Assembly: GCF_025153475.1 (NCBI RefSeq)
Contig: NZ_JANZXA010000008.1
Location: 146,151 to 210,150, forward strand
Direction of reading: 5' to 3'
Length of the DNA: 64,000 nucleotides
From: Novosphingobium mangrovisedimenti
GTDB taxonomy: Bacteria > Pseudomonadota > Alphaproteobacteria > Sphingomonadales > Sphingomonadaceae
The notes beneath the pieces are model-generated. The model was not told the origin of the DNA, made no database searches, and saw only the letters and a list, made by a program, of their open reading frames with translations. Positions 26,074 to 36,111 of this stretch are shown piece by piece. Position 1 is the stretch's first letter. The number at the start of each line of letters is the position of its first letter. A program made the translations under genes and the position numbers.

Positions 26074-28414
26074 AGCTCAGCTCCAGCCCGTAGGTACGCG
26101 GCTCGCCCACGGCCGCGGCATTGTGGCCAAGCGCGGCGGCGAGCGTCATGCCGCCCACGAAATAGGCCTTGTCGGTCAGGTTCTTGGCGAACAGGGCCGC
26201 CGAGAAGTTCGAACCGGCAATGTCGGTCCAGTCGAGGCGCGCATGGACGAGCGCATAGCCCGGCAGGCGCGTACCCGGCGCGATAGAAGCCGCCGCGTTC
26301 GAGAAGTACTGCGCCGACTGGCCGTAGACCTCGCCGCGCAGCGACACGTCGCCCATGTTCTCGCCCACCGGCACCGTCACCTGCGCATAGGCGGTTCCCG
26401 AGAACTTCGGTGTGTCGCCCACAGGCCCGTAGGAATAGGGCGTGCCGAACAGCTCGATGTTGCCATCGGTGAACTTGGCATTGGTGTAGGCCATCGAGCC
26501 ACCCACTTCGAGCCACTGGGCAGGCCGCACATTGCCCTGCGCCTCGAAGCCCCAGATGCGGCTCGACGGCACATTGGCGGTCACCGCGATCGAGGCGAGG
26601 CCGCCCGGACCATCGGGATCGGGGAACTCGACGCGCTGGACGTCCTGGATCCACTGCACGAACACGGCACCGGCGAAATTGGCCGGACGCCCGAAGACAT
26701 CGCCCGAATACTTCACGCCGCCTTCGATGTCCTGCGTATGCTCGGAATCGAACAGGTTACCGCCGCCCGTCGCCGTGGCACTGACCGGCGGCGCCGCGCC
26801 GTTGAAGCCGCCGGAGCGGAAGCTGCCGCGCGTCTTGAGATAGGCAAACCAGTCGGGCGTGACCTTGTATTCAAGACCGACTTCCCACGACGGATCGGAG
26901 AAGGTCTTTTTTTGATCGGGCGCGCCGAACGTGTAGGTCGCCAGCGGAAGCTGCTCGATCGACACGCGCTCCCAGGTGTAGCGCAGGCCGCCGGTCAGCT
27001 TGAGATCGGGCATGACCTCGTAGGACAGTTGGCCATAGAGCGCGTCCGTCTTGTTGCGGATACGGAAGTTGTTGGTGACATAGCTCGGCGCGAGCACCGG
27101 CGAGACGTCGAAATAGGTCTGCGGCCAGAGCGTGTCGCTGCGCTGGCGCTGCATGTAGTAGCCGACGATATATTCCAGCTTGCCGTCCAGCGCGTCGCCG
27201 AGAACCTGCAGTTCCTCGGAAACCGAGCGAACCTTGAGCTGGTTGCCGTACTGGTCGGCCTCGGCATTGGCGGTGAGGATGGTGACGAAGGGCGCGCCAA
27301 GCTGCGGCTGTTCGGAACGCGTCTTCGAGTTCGAATAGCCGAAGATGTTGCGCAGCGTCGCCCCCCCGCCAAGGTCGACCTCGGTCGTGTTGGTCACGAA
27401 CCAGTCCTTGCCGTGATGGCTCGCCCCGCCCGGATGGCGGGTCTTGTAAGGCCCGATGCGGCGCTGTTCGTTGACGTAGTCGATCAGGCCCGGCGCATAG
27501 GCATCCGGATGCGCGGCCAGATAGGCATCCCACAGGCCGTCCACGCCGAAGGCTGCATCGAGCCCCGGACCGAACAGCAGGCCGGCGCTGCAGGTGAGCG
27601 CGAAGCCGTTGTTGGTGTCACCGCAGGAATAGACGCTGTAGGTGTAGGATGCGCCCGTGTTGGTACCACCGGTCTTGGTGTACTGCGCCATGGTAGTGTT
27701 GGTGATGCCGTCGGCAGGCTTGATCGTCAGCGTCACGCGGCCACTGTCGCGCTTGATGTTGCCCAACCGCTCGTTGTTCAGCAGGTTGCGGATATAGCCG
27801 TCCTTGCGCACCGTATCGAAGGCGGCGCGCAGCATCACGGTATCGTCCACCAGCGGCACGTTCAGCATGCCCTCGACTTCGTGCATGGCATAGTTGCCGA
27901 CGCGGCCGCGCAAGGTGGCCTTGAGGTCGTTGACCGGCTTGGCCGAATTGTAGAGCACCGCGCCGCCTGTGGCGTTGCGACCGAACAGCGTGCCCTGCGG
28001 TCCCTTCAGGACCTGCACGTTTTCAAGATCGTAGAACGAGGATGCGCCGTTGATCGTCAGCGGCACTTCGTTGAGATAAGCGATCACCGCCGAAGGCGAG
28101 CCGGAGAAGGTATCCGCCGTCTGCCCGCGGATCGAGTAGGTTAGCGAGTTGTTGCCCTGCGTCTGGCGGATCGTCAGGCCCGGCGCGACCGTTTGCAGGT
28201 CGGAATCGGTGTGTACGCCGCGCTGGATCAGGTCGTCGTTGCTAAGAGCTGTGATCGCGGACGGAACCGTCGAAAGCGTTTCGTCGCGGCGGCGGGCAGT
28301 GACGATGATTTCGCCGCTGGACACGCCCTCCCTGCTTGCTTCCTGCGCATGGGCGATGCCCACGCCCGACAGGCACGTACCTGCCGCGAGCACTGATACG
28401 ATCAGTTTCCTCAT
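26063..28414 (-). CDS. TonB-dependent outer-membrane receptor
   Basis: A 783-residue receptor with a signal peptide (MRKLIVSVLAAGTCLSGVGIAHA), a TonB-box-like GEIIVTARRRDE segment, an N-terminal plug domain (about 45-155) and a 22-strand barrel ending in an aromatic ELSFKY. Sphingomonads use many such receptors for uptake of hydrophobic or complex organic substrates. Its place among oxygenase, SDR and CoA-ligation genes suggests import of the catabolic substrate. GGAGG precedes the ATG. Confidence 0.95.
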   Translation of the reverse strand: MRKLIVSVLAAGTCLSGVGIAHAQEASREGVSSGEIIVTARRRDETLSTVPSAITALSNDDLIQRGVHTDSDLQTVAPGLTIRQTQGNNSLTYSIRGQTADTFSGSPSAVIAYLNEVPLTINGASSFYDLENVQVLKGPQGTLFGRNATGGAVLYNSAKPVNDLKATLRGRVGNYAMHEVEGMLNVPLVDDTVMLRAAFDTVRKDGYIRNLLNNERLGNIKRDSGRVTLTIKPADGITNTTMAQYTKTGGTNTGASYTYSVYSCGDTNNGFALTCSAGLLFGPGLDAAFGVDGLWDAYLAAHPDAYAPGLIDYVNEQRRIGPYKTRHPGGASHHGKDWFVTNTTEVDLGGGATLRNIFGYSNSKTRSEQPQLGAPFVTILTANAEADQYGNQLKVRSVSEELQVLGDALDGKLEYIVGYYMQRQRSDTLWPQTYFDVSPVLAPSYVTNNFRIRNKTDALYGQLSYEVMPDLKLTGGLRYTWERVSIEQLPLATYTFGAPDQKKTFSDPSWEVGLEYKVTPDWFAYLKTRGSFRSGGFNGAAPPVSATATGGGNLFDSEHTQDIEGGVKYSGDVFGRPANFAGAVFVQWIQDVQRVEFPDPDGPGGLASIAVTANVPSSRIWGFEAQGNVRPAQWLEVGGSMAYTNAKFTDGNIELFGTPYSYGPVGDTPKFSGTAYAQVTVPVGENMGDVSLRGEVYGQSAQYFSNAAASIAPGTRLPGYALVHARLDWTDIAGSNFSAALFAKNLTDKAYFVGGMTLAAALGHNAAAVGEPRTYGLELSFKY

Positions 28415-28498
28415 GGTCTTCCCTCCTGTTTCGGCGTGTTCTTGCGACGCGCCTTCATTGGTCTTGCAACCGGCCCCGTGATCCGGGGTCTGGAATTT

Positions 28499-29344
28499 CT
28501 ACGGTGCCGCCATCGCCGCCGCGCGCGCATCCATGATGTCGCGCAGATGGTTCACCGGATCGCCGACCGTCACGCCGCCCTCGACCGGGAGCACCGCGCC
28601 GGTCATGTGGCGGGACTTGTCGCTGGCCAGGAACAGCGCGACATTGGCGACGTCCTCAGGCTCGCCGCGCCGCTTGATGAGCTGGTTCGACAGGTAGACG
28701 GCGTTCACGCCCTCCTCGATCCGTGCTGCCAGGCCGCTGTCGGCGCCCTTCTCCCTGAACGAGGAGAGATCGGTGCGGACATGGCCGGGAACGATGCAGT
28801 TCACGCGAATGCCGTACTGCGCCAGATCGATGGCCGAAGACTTGCTGAACTGGATCAGCGCCGCCTTGGAAGCACGGTAGGTCATCATCGCCATGCCCGC
28901 GAGCATGCCCGCGATCGAGGAGTTGTTGAGGATGACCCCGCCCTTCCCGCTCGCCTTCATCACCCGCGCGGCATTGCGCGTGCCAAGCATGGGGCCCAGC
29001 ACGTTGACCCGCATGACGCGATCGAAATCGTCGAGCTTGTCGTCGAGGAAGCTGGGGTAGGCGCCGCAGGACATGCCCGCGTTGTTGAACAGCACGTCGA
29101 GCCCGTCGAAATGCTCCACCGCCAGATCGACGACGGCCTGCATGTCCGCTTCGCTGCCGACGTCGGTGTGCTTGTACACCGCTGCATCGCCAAGGCTGGC
29201 GGCCAGCGCTCCGCCGGCTTCATCCTGAATGTCGGCGATGACCACTTTCGCACCCTCGGCCGCGAAGAGTTCCACCGTTGCCTTGCCGATGCCGCTGGCG
29301 CCGCCGGTGATGATGGCGACCTTGCCGACCAGTTCCTGTGCCAC
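28499..29344 (-). CDS. Short-chain dehydrogenase/reductase
   Basis: A 281-residue SDR with TGGASGIG, NNAG, an active-site serine (LNNSSIAGML) and YRASK. The aspartate in VVIADIQDEAG suggests NAD(H). It lies between the TonB-receptor and P450 genes on the same strand, 22 bp downstream of the P450, so it is likely to oxidise an alcohol formed by the P450. Confidence 0.93.
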   Translation of the reverse strand: MAQELVGKVAIITGGASGIGKATVELFAAEGAKVVIADIQDEAGGALAASLGDAAVYKHTDVGSEADMQAVVDLAVEHFDGLDVLFNNAGMSCGAYPSFLDDKLDDFDRVMRVNVLGPMLGTRNAARVMKASGKGGVILNNSSIAGMLAGMAMMTYRASKAALIQFSKSSAIDLAQYGIRVNCIVPGHVRTDLSSFREKGADSGLAARIEEGVNAVYLSNQLIKRRGEPEDVANVALFLASDKSRHMTGAVLPVEGGVTVGDPVNHLRDIMDARAAAMAAP

Positions 29345-29366
29345 GTCTGCTTCCCCCTCGCCCGGC

Positions 29367-30692
29367 TCAGCGCGTTTCGAAAGTGATCGGCAGCGATTCG
29401 ATAGTCCGCGTGGCCACCGTCGGGGTGTAGGTGATCTCGCTTTCCGGGATCGCCAGCTTGATGTTCTTCATCTGCTTCACGATCTCGCGCGCGGCGACCT
29501 TCACTTCCATGCGGGCGAGCGCAAGGCCGATGCAGCGGTGCGGACCGCCGCCGAACGCGACGTGACGACCGAGATTCTTGCGCTCGATGTCGAACTTGCG
29601 TGGTTCCGGGAACACGGTCTCGTCATCGTTGCCCGAGCCATAGACCAGCAACATATGCGCATGGGCCGGGATCGTCGTGCCGTTCACTGTCACTTCGCGC
29701 GTGGTCATGCGCGAAAGCGCGCGCACCGGCGGTTCGTTGCGCAGATGCTCCTCGATGAAGCGGTTGAGCTGGCGATCATCGTCGACCACGCTTTCGAGCA
29801 GCTCTGCCATTCCCGGCTTGGTGGTGAGGACATAGAACAGGTTGCCGATCGCGGTCGCGGTCGTATCGTTGCCGGCAATCAGCACCGCACGGCACAGCGA
29901 GACGGCTTCCTCGAACGTCAGCTTCTCCTTGGTTCCATCCTCGTTGGTCACTTCCGCGTGGACGAGGTCGGAAATCATGTCCTCGGTCGGATGGGCTTCC
30001 TTTTCCTTCATCTTGGCGATGAGGTAGTTCTGAAGCTCGGCGATCTGTGCCGCGTTTTCCAGCATGGTCTCACGGCTCTGCATCGCGCCAATCTGTGCGG
30101 TCACCGCGACCGACCAGCGGGAGATCTTGTCCTCCATGCCGTGATCGAGACCGAGCTGCTCGACGATCACGCGAATGGTGACGGGAATCGCGATGTCGCG
30201 AACCGCGTCGCACGTGTCCCCGCCCTTCGCGATGGCATCCGCGATGACTTCATGCACCACGGCGGTGATGCGCGGCTCCAGCTCCTTCACGCGGTGCGCG
30301 GTGAAGGCGTTTTCCATCAGCTTGCGGATGCGCGTGTGATAGGGCGGGTCCGACATGATCGCGTCGGGGAAGTAGCCGCCGCCATGCTCGCGCAGATAGG
30401 CCTCGAACTCCTCGCGCATGCCGCGCGCCTGCTGTTCGGAATAGCCGTGCTTGACCGAGAAGGTGACCGGGTCCGACTGGATGGCGGAGATGTCTTCGTG
30501 CCGGGTCACCAGCCACGAGCCCAGCTTCTCGTCGAAGTGGATCGGATCACCATGGCGCATGGCGCGGTAGAAATCGCGCGGACGGGCCTGGATTTCCCGG
30601 TCGGTAAGCGTCCCTTCCTTGAGCAGCCGCGCCTCCTCGGGAGTCAGCTCAAGCCGTTCGGAAATACGATCCTCGGAGGTCTGCGTAGCCAT
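29367..30692 (-). CDS. Cytochrome P450
   Basis: A soluble bacterial P450 of 441 residues that inserts one oxygen atom into its substrate. Visible features are the I-helix AGNDTTA (oxygen activation), the K-helix EEHLRNEP (ExxR) and the heme loop FGGGPHRCIG with the thiolate cysteine at about 387. It has no fused reductase. The [2Fe-2S] ferredoxin gene 167 bp upstream on the same strand is the likely electron donor; no ferredoxin reductase gene is in the window. Substrate unknown; class resembles CYP families that hydroxylate terpenoids or steroids. Confidence 0.95.
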   Translation of the reverse strand: MATQTSEDRISERLELTPEEARLLKEGTLTDREIQARPRDFYRAMRHGDPIHFDEKLGSWLVTRHEDISAIQSDPVTFSVKHGYSEQQARGMREEFEAYLREHGGGYFPDAIMSDPPYHTRIRKLMENAFTAHRVKELEPRITAVVHEVIADAIAKGGDTCDAVRDIAIPVTIRVIVEQLGLDHGMEDKISRWSVAVTAQIGAMQSRETMLENAAQIAELQNYLIAKMKEKEAHPTEDMISDLVHAEVTNEDGTKEKLTFEEAVSLCRAVLIAGNDTTATAIGNLFYVLTTKPGMAELLESVVDDDRQLNRFIEEHLRNEPPVRALSRMTTREVTVNGTTIPAHAHMLLVYGSGNDDETVFPEPRKFDIERKNLGRHVAFGGGPHRCIGLALARMEVKVAAREIVKQMKNIKLAIPESEITYTPTVATRTIESLPITFETR

Positions 30693-30859
30693 GGTGCCGT
30701 CCTGTCATCCTGCTCTGGCGTTGCGCACCGTTCATGCGGCCGACGCAACATCGAATATCCTGCCCCCTTCTATGGACGCCGCACCGGCACGGGGCCATGC
30801 CCGCCTTCGAAGCCGCGCTTGCCCCCATCTGCAAAGGTGCGTGAAAGCCGCAGGGCCGA

Positions 30860-31195
30860 TTAGCAGGATGAAGCGGGCGCCACCGTGACTTCGATCCCGT
30901 CCAGTTCGGGCGACATCTTGATCTGGCAGCCGAGACGCGAATTGTCCTTCATGACGTCGGCAACCATGTCGAGCATCGCGAACTCGATGTCGTCCGGCTC
31001 GCCCACTTTCTCGAACCAGTCCTGGGCGACATAGACATGGCACGTCGCGCAGGCGCAGCCGCCACCGCAATCGCCCATGATTCCCTCGACGCCGTGCTGC
31101 TTGCCCAGCTCCATCAGGCTGACGCCCTCCTCGACATCATCGAAGGTTCGCGTCACGCCGTTCACGTCGGTCATGGTGACTTTCAGGTTGCCCAT
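30860..31195 (-). CDS. [2Fe-2S] ferredoxin, adrenodoxin type
   Basis: A 111-residue ferredoxin with the C-x5-C-x2-C...C ligand pattern (Cys 43, 49, 52 and 90) typical of adrenodoxin/putidaredoxin-type electron carriers. The ATG at 31195 gives a normal N-terminus. The in-frame extension to 31267 adds an unlikely cysteine-rich stretch. It precedes the P450 gene on the same strand and probably passes electrons to it from a reductase encoded elsewhere. Confidence 0.93.
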   Translation of the reverse strand: MGNLKVTMTDVNGVTRTFDDVEEGVSLMELGKQHGVEGIMGDCGGGCACATCHVYVAQDWFEKVGEPDDIEFAMLDMVADVMKDNSRLGCQIKMSPELDGIEVTVAPASSC

Positions 31196-31468
31196 TGCTT
31201 GCGATTTCCTCTCGATATTGCGGCACCGGCATTTCGCTGCGGCGAATGCGGTTTCGCCATTCCCCATGCCTTAGGGCAAGGTGCTTTGCAAAGAGCCTCC
31301 CACGTGGCGGAACTTGACTGGCGGGGAACCGCAAGGGCGCACGCGCCGTCAGGGGAAACCGGTTCTGCACGGCCAGTCATTTGCCGCGACAGCCCCTCAA
31401 ACTAACTTGCCGTTCCTGAAATCGGCAATTGCCGCGCCTGCGGCCGGCCGGGCAAGAGGAGAGGAAAC

Positions 31469-32755
31469 GTGGGCCGGACCCTGATCCAGAACGCCACGAT
31501 ATTTACGGCCACCGGCGCGGACGCCTTCAAGGGCGACCTCGTGGTCGAGGGCAACCGCATCGTTTCGGTGGGCGCCGGGGCAAGTGCGCAAGGTGCCGAC
31601 GAAGTGATCGATGCCAGCGGCATGTTCTGCATGCCCGGCATGACCGAAGGCCACGCCCACCTCTCGTTCGAGAACGTGGGCGCGACCGAGGACCTGATCA
31701 CGCCGAGCCCCGAAACGCAGGTCTTTACTGCCGCGCGCGGCGCCAAGGCGCTGCTGGAGGCCGGCTTCACCAGTGCCTATGGCGCTTCCGAAGCCAAGCT
31801 CAAGTTGGCCGTCGCCGTGCGCGAGGAAGTCAACGCGAGCCGCCTGCCGGGGCCCCGCATCCGCGCGGGCGGCCTGGAAATCAGCGTGACCGGCGCGATG
31901 GGCGATGAGAGCACCGCGCACAATCCGCGCATCGGCCCTTCGACCATCGTCGACGGCGTGGAGGAAATGCGCAAGGCCGTGCGCACGCATTGCCGCGAGG
32001 GCATCGACAACATCAAGCTCGATGTCTCGGGCGACCCGTTCTACCCGAACACGCCGGGCCATACGACGCCGATGACCTTCGACGAAATCCGCGTCGCGGC
32101 CGAAACCGCGCATGCCTATGGCCGCAAGATCAATGCGCACACCCGCTCGATCGAAGGCTCCAAGTACTGCGTGCGCGCCGGCGTCGACGGCCTGTTCCAC
32201 ACCGAATATTCGGACGAGGAACTGCTCGACATGATGGAAGAGGCGAAGGACCGCATCTTCGTCGTGCCGACGGTCGGCCTCTTCGCCCAGATCATGGCCG
32301 GAGAAGCCGGCGCATTCGGCCTATCACCCGAAGTCGGCGGCTACATGAACATCCCCGAACTGCTCGAGAATTCGATTCGGACGCATACCGAGCTGCGCAA
32401 GCGCGGCGTACGCCACCTGATCGGCGGCGATTACGGCTTCTGCTGGAGCCCGCAGGGCACGCAGGGCCGCGATCTCAAGTCCTTCGTCGACCTCTACGGC
32501 TACAGCCCGGCCGAAGCGCTGATCTGCGCCACCCGCAACGGCGGCCTTGCCATGGGGTACAACGGCGAACTTGGAACGCTCGAAGCCGGCAAGCTGGCCG
32601 ACCTGATCCTGGTCGACGGCGATCCGCTGGCCGACATTTCCGTCCTTTCCGGCCCCGAAAAGGTCGCGCTCGTGATGAAGGACGGCGCCATCCAGAAGAT
32701 AAGCCCCGCCCTCGCCGCGAACCAGAAGACACCCGCGCTGGAAGCCGCGGAATAA
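31469..32755 (+). CDS. Amidohydrolase family protein (imidazolonepropionase-like)
   Basis: A 428-residue metal-dependent hydrolase. It has the N-terminal beta-sandwich, the GHAHLS metal-binding pair, a candidate carboxylated lysine in NIKLD, histidines in INAHT and LFHTEY, and an aspartate in GGDYGF. The composite fold ends with the GKLADLILVDGDPL segment typical of this superfamily. It begins with GTG after GAGAGGA. It starts the plus-strand run that continues with the Rieske oxygenase 13 bp later. The bond it hydrolyses is unknown. Confidence 0.9.
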   Translation: MGRTLIQNATIFTATGADAFKGDLVVEGNRIVSVGAGASAQGADEVIDASGMFCMPGMTEGHAHLSFENVGATEDLITPSPETQVFTAARGAKALLEAGFTSAYGASEAKLKLAVAVREEVNASRLPGPRIRAGGLEISVTGAMGDESTAHNPRIGPSTIVDGVEEMRKAVRTHCREGIDNIKLDVSGDPFYPNTPGHTTPMTFDEIRVAAETAHAYGRKINAHTRSIEGSKYCVRAGVDGLFHTEYSDEELLDMMEEAKDRIFVVPTVGLFAQIMAGEAGAFGLSPEVGGYMNIPELLENSIRTHTELRKRGVRHLIGGDYGFCWSPQGTQGRDLKSFVDLYGYSPAEALICATRNGGLAMGYNGELGTLEAGKLADLILVDGDPLADISVLSGPEKVALVMKDGAIQKISPALAANQKTPALEAAE

Positions 32756-32768
32756 GGAGCACAGTGCC

Positions 32769-34196
32769 ATGAACGTCCAGACCGGAAAGCTGCAGCACGG
32801 AGAGGCCCGCCACCCCGACGTCAGCACCCAGGACATTATAGCCCGCGACAAGAAGAAGGCACCCGAATGGGTCGCCAGCGAGTCCTACGAATACCTCGGC
32901 AGCGAGGACATCGACACCACGCGCTACACCTCCGCCAAATACATGCAGGAGGAATTCAAGCGCCTGTGGACGCGCACCTGGCAGTTCGCCTGCCGTGAGG
33001 AGCACATCCCCGAAGTCGGCGACTACTACGTCTACGACATCGGCCCCTACTCGTTCATCGTCACCCGCGTGGCTAAGGGCGAGATCCGCGCCTACTTCAA
33101 CGCCTGCCTCCACCGCGGCACCAAGCTGCGCGCATCGGGTACCGAAGGCGCCGCCACCGAGTTCAAGTGCAGCTTCCACGGCTGGAGCTGGAACATCGAC
33201 GGCACCAACAAGTCGATGCTGTGCCCCTGGGACTTTCCGCATGCCGATCCCAAGGAATACTCGCTGCCCGAGGCACGCGTGCAGACGCTGGGCGGTTTCG
33301 TGTGGATCAACATGGACCCGGATGCCCCCACGCTCGAGGAATACCTCGGCCCCAAGGCGCTGGAACACATCAGGGCGTGGAAGCTGGAAGACCGCTACAT
33401 CACCTGCCACGTGACCAAGCCAATCCCGTCGAACTGGAAGCTCAACATCGAGGCCTTCATGGAGGCCTATCACGTGCCCGACACGCACCCGCAGGTCTCC
33501 CCGACCAACGCGGACGTCAACTCGCAATACGACACCTACGGTGAGCACGTGAACCGCTTCATCTCGACGCTGGGCGTCGTCAGCCCCGAACATGCCGGCA
33601 AGTACACCGAGCAGGACGTGCTCGACATGTTCACCGTGGGCGACAGCTCGATCGTCACCGACAAGCCGCAAGTGCCCCAAGGCGCCACCGCGCGCCAGAT
33701 GATGGCCGACATGTTCCGCGGCATGTTCGAACAGGCAACCAACACCGACCTTTCGAATGTCTCGGATTCGGAAATCCTCGACTGCTTCAGCTACACGATC
33801 TTCCCGAACACCTTCCTGTTCCCGGGCATTTCACTGCCGATGGTCTATCGTTTCCGTCCGAACCCGAAGAACCACCGCGAAAGCCTCTATGAAGTTCTGT
33901 TCCTGCGGCCCAAGCCCAAGGACGGCAGCTATGTCGAGACGGCCGAGCCGGTGCACCTCACCGCCGAGCAGTCGTTCTGCGAGGCCGAGGGCATGGACCC
34001 GGGCTTTGGCGGCATTCTCGATCAGGATACCGACAACCTGTTCCTGCAGCAGGAAGGCGTGGAGGCTTCGGCCAAGCCGGGCCTGACGCTGGGTGACTAT
34101 CAGGAAATCCGCATCCGCCACTTCGAGAAGGCCGTCGACAAGTACATGGCGATGGAACCGAAGATCCCGAACTGGAAGGCACTGCAGCGCAAGTGA
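32769..34196 (+). CDS. Rieske non-heme iron oxygenase, alpha subunit
   Basis: A 475-residue terminal oxygenase. The Rieske ligands are Cys113/His115 (CLHRG) and Cys134/His137 (CSFHGW). The mononuclear iron site includes His235 and His240 in AYHVPDTH, preceded by Glu232. No beta subunit gene is adjacent, so it may be a homotrimeric alpha-only oxygenase. It likely hydroxylates or demethylates an alicyclic or aromatic substrate, with electrons from a reductase not seen here. Its TGA overlaps the GTG of the next SDR gene. Confidence 0.94.
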   Translation: MNVQTGKLQHGEARHPDVSTQDIIARDKKKAPEWVASESYEYLGSEDIDTTRYTSAKYMQEEFKRLWTRTWQFACREEHIPEVGDYYVYDIGPYSFIVTRVAKGEIRAYFNACLHRGTKLRASGTEGAATEFKCSFHGWSWNIDGTNKSMLCPWDFPHADPKEYSLPEARVQTLGGFVWINMDPDAPTLEEYLGPKALEHIRAWKLEDRYITCHVTKPIPSNWKLNIEAFMEAYHVPDTHPQVSPTNADVNSQYDTYGEHVNRFISTLGVVSPEHAGKYTEQDVLDMFTVGDSSIVTDKPQVPQGATARQMMADMFRGMFEQATNTDLSNVSDSEILDCFSYTIFPNTFLFPGISLPMVYRFRPNPKNHRESLYEVLFLRPKPKDGSYVETAEPVHLTAEQSFCEAEGMDPGFGGILDQDTDNLFLQQEGVEASAKPGLTLGDYQEIRIRHFEKAVDKYMAMEPKIPNWKALQRK

Positions 34197-34948
34197 CCTT
34201 CCCGCTTCACGGCAGAACAATACTGGTCGCCGGCGCCTCCTCGGGCATCGGCGCCGGTTTTTCCCGGGCCATCGCAGCAGCGGGCGGACGTGTGGTGCTG
34301 GGCGCGCGGCGTCTGGATCGAACACAGGCCCTTGCCGAAGAGATCGGCGAGGCCGCGCTCGCGGTTCAGCTCGACGTCACTGACGAAGCCTCTGTCGCTG
34401 CTGCCTTCGACGCCGCGGAGGCACGCTTCGGAACGGTGCACGGCGTGGTCGCCAATGCCGGTATCGGCACCGGCGGTCGCGCCACCGATGTGCCGGTGGA
34501 TGGCCTGCGCGCCGTTCTCGATACCAACCTGCTGGGCAGCTACCTCGTTTCCCGCGAGGGCGCACGGCGACTGATCGCCTCGGGCAGCCGTGAACGCGGC
34601 GACGGGCGGATCGTGCTGATCGGCTCGATCACAGCACAGCAGAACGGCACCGGCGATGCCCTCTACGCCGCGACCAAGGCGGGGCTCGCCCATCTCGGCC
34701 GCCAGTTCGCGCGCGAATGGATCCGGCAGGGCATCAACGTGAACACCCTGCAGCCCGGCTGGATCCCCACCGAAATCAACGCCGAGTGGTTCGCCAGCGC
34801 GCGCGGCCGCGCCGAGATAGAATCCCTGTACCGGGGCCGCCTGCTTGACGCGGATTCGCTGGACGCCATGCTGCTCTACCTGCTCTCCGACGCCTCGCGC
34901 CAAGTGACGGGCTCGACATTCACCATCGACGACGGACAATCCCTGTGA
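34193..34948 (+). CDS. Short-chain dehydrogenase/reductase
   Basis: A 251-residue SDR with AGASSGIG, ANAG, the catalytic serine in IGSITAQQ and YAATK. Coupled by a GTGA overlap to the Rieske oxygenase before it, and its own stop overlaps the start of the CoA-transferase after it. The arrangement fits oxidation of a product of the oxygenase. Confidence 0.92.
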   Translation: MTFPLHGRTILVAGASSGIGAGFSRAIAAAGGRVVLGARRLDRTQALAEEIGEAALAVQLDVTDEASVAAAFDAAEARFGTVHGVVANAGIGTGGRATDVPVDGLRAVLDTNLLGSYLVSREGARRLIASGSRERGDGRIVLIGSITAQQNGTGDALYAATKAGLAHLGRQFAREWIRQGINVNTLQPGWIPTEINAEWFASARGRAEIESLYRGRLLDADSLDAMLLYLLSDASRQVTGSTFTIDDGQSL

Positions 34949-36111
34949 CACCCCAAACACCTGCGGCCCTTGCCGGCCTTGTCGTCATCGAAACCGCCGA
35001 ACGGGCAAGCGGAGAATATGCCGGAAAGCTGCTTGCCGACCTTGGCGCGCAAGTCATCAAGGTGGAGCGCCCCGGCGGCGCGCCCACGCGCGCCATGGGG
35101 CCGTTCTGCAACGGCGAGAGCGCGCTGTTCGCCTATCTCAACACCAACAAGAAATCGGTCGTGCTCGATCTCGGCGAGCCGGAAGACCGGGCCATGCTCG
35201 ACCGGCTGCTGGCGCGCGCCCATGCGCTGCTCGACGACCACGCCGAGGCCTGGTGCGAAAGCCACGGCCTGTCGCAGACCGCCGTGGCCAAGGCGCACCC
35301 TGCGCTCGTGCACACCGTCGTCACGCCCTTCGGTCAGGGCGCGCCCGCGGACATGCAGATCTGCCGCCCGATCAACGTCATCAACGCGGGCGGCTGGGCC
35401 TATCACAGCCCCAGCGAGACACCGCCCGACAAGCCGCCACTGAAAGGCTCCGGGCGCTTTCTTTCGGACTACGAAGCCGGGATCGACGCGGCGCTGTGCA
35501 CGATGGCCTCGATGCTGCGCCTGCGCCGCACCGGGCAAGGCCAGTTCGTCGATATTTCCGAGGTGGAAGTGCAACTCAACCGCATCGACTGCGTGCTCGA
35601 CCGCATGCTGGCCGGCGATGTCGATCCCAGCGCCGAGCGCACCGCCTACGACATGGGCGGTCCGGGCACCTCGTTCGCCTGTGCGGACGGCCACGTCTTC
35701 CTGTTCATGACCACGCGCCAGCACTGGAAGGCGCTGTGCGAACTGATGGGCGATCCCGACTGGACCGGAGATTTCCGTGAGGACTGGCTGGAGTTCGACT
35801 GCACCTCGCCCAATGTCGCCAGGTTCCGTGAGAACTTCACCGGCTGGATCGCGCGGCAGGAAAAACTGCCGATCACCGAAGCCGCGCAGAAAGCGGGCGT
35901 GGCCATGGTCCCGGTCAACACCGCGGCCGACCTCCCCCGCCACGAGCAGTTCATCCACCGCGAATTCTTCCAGAACGCCGAGCATCCCGTCTTCGGCAAG
36001 GTTGCCTATCCCGGCGCCTGCTACCGCATGAGCGCAACCCCGGTGCAGGTGCGCACGCCCGCCCCGGCACTGGGTGCCGATCAGGAGGAGACCCTCGATG
36101 CCGCATCCTGA
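34945..36111 (+). CDS. CaiB/BaiF-family CoA-transferase (class III)
   Basis: A 388-residue class III CoA-transferase, a family that moves CoA between carboxylic acids through a covalent aspartyl intermediate. The catalytic aspartate is at about residue 203 (GQGQFVDISEVE). The N-terminus is atypical (AGLVVIETAERASGEYAGKLLADLGA). It starts with GTG overlapping the SDR stop and is followed directly by a second paralogue, whose ATG lies inside its 3' end. Confidence 0.88.
   Translation: MTPQTPAALAGLVVIETAERASGEYAGKLLADLGAQVIKVERPGGAPTRAMGPFCNGESALFAYLNTNKKSVVLDLGEPEDRAMLDRLLARAHALLDDHAEAWCESHGLSQTAVAKAHPALVHTVVTPFGQGAPADMQICRPINVINAGGWAYHSPSETPPDKPPLKGSGRFLSDYEAGIDAALCTMASMLRLRRTGQGQFVDISEVEVQLNRIDCVLDRMLAGDVDPSAERTAYDMGGPGTSFACADGHVFLFMTTRQHWKALCELMGDPDWTGDFREDWLEFDCTSPNVARFRENFTGWIARQEKLPITEAAQKAGVAMVPVNTAADLPRHEQFIHREFFQNAEHPVFGKVAYPGACYRMSATPVQVRTPAPALGADQEETLDAAS

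Noticed and set aside
25994..28144. Very long plus-strand open frame across the TonB-receptor gene
   Set aside because: It is antisense to a well-supported 783-residue receptor, has Arg/Gly/His-rich shadow composition and no ribosome site. High GC leaves few stop codons in antisense frames.
29229..30863. Long plus-strand frame antisense to the P450 gene
   Set aside because: The translated product is His/Arg/Gly-rich shadow sequence without motifs. The P450 on the minus strand has its heme loop and ExxR motif.
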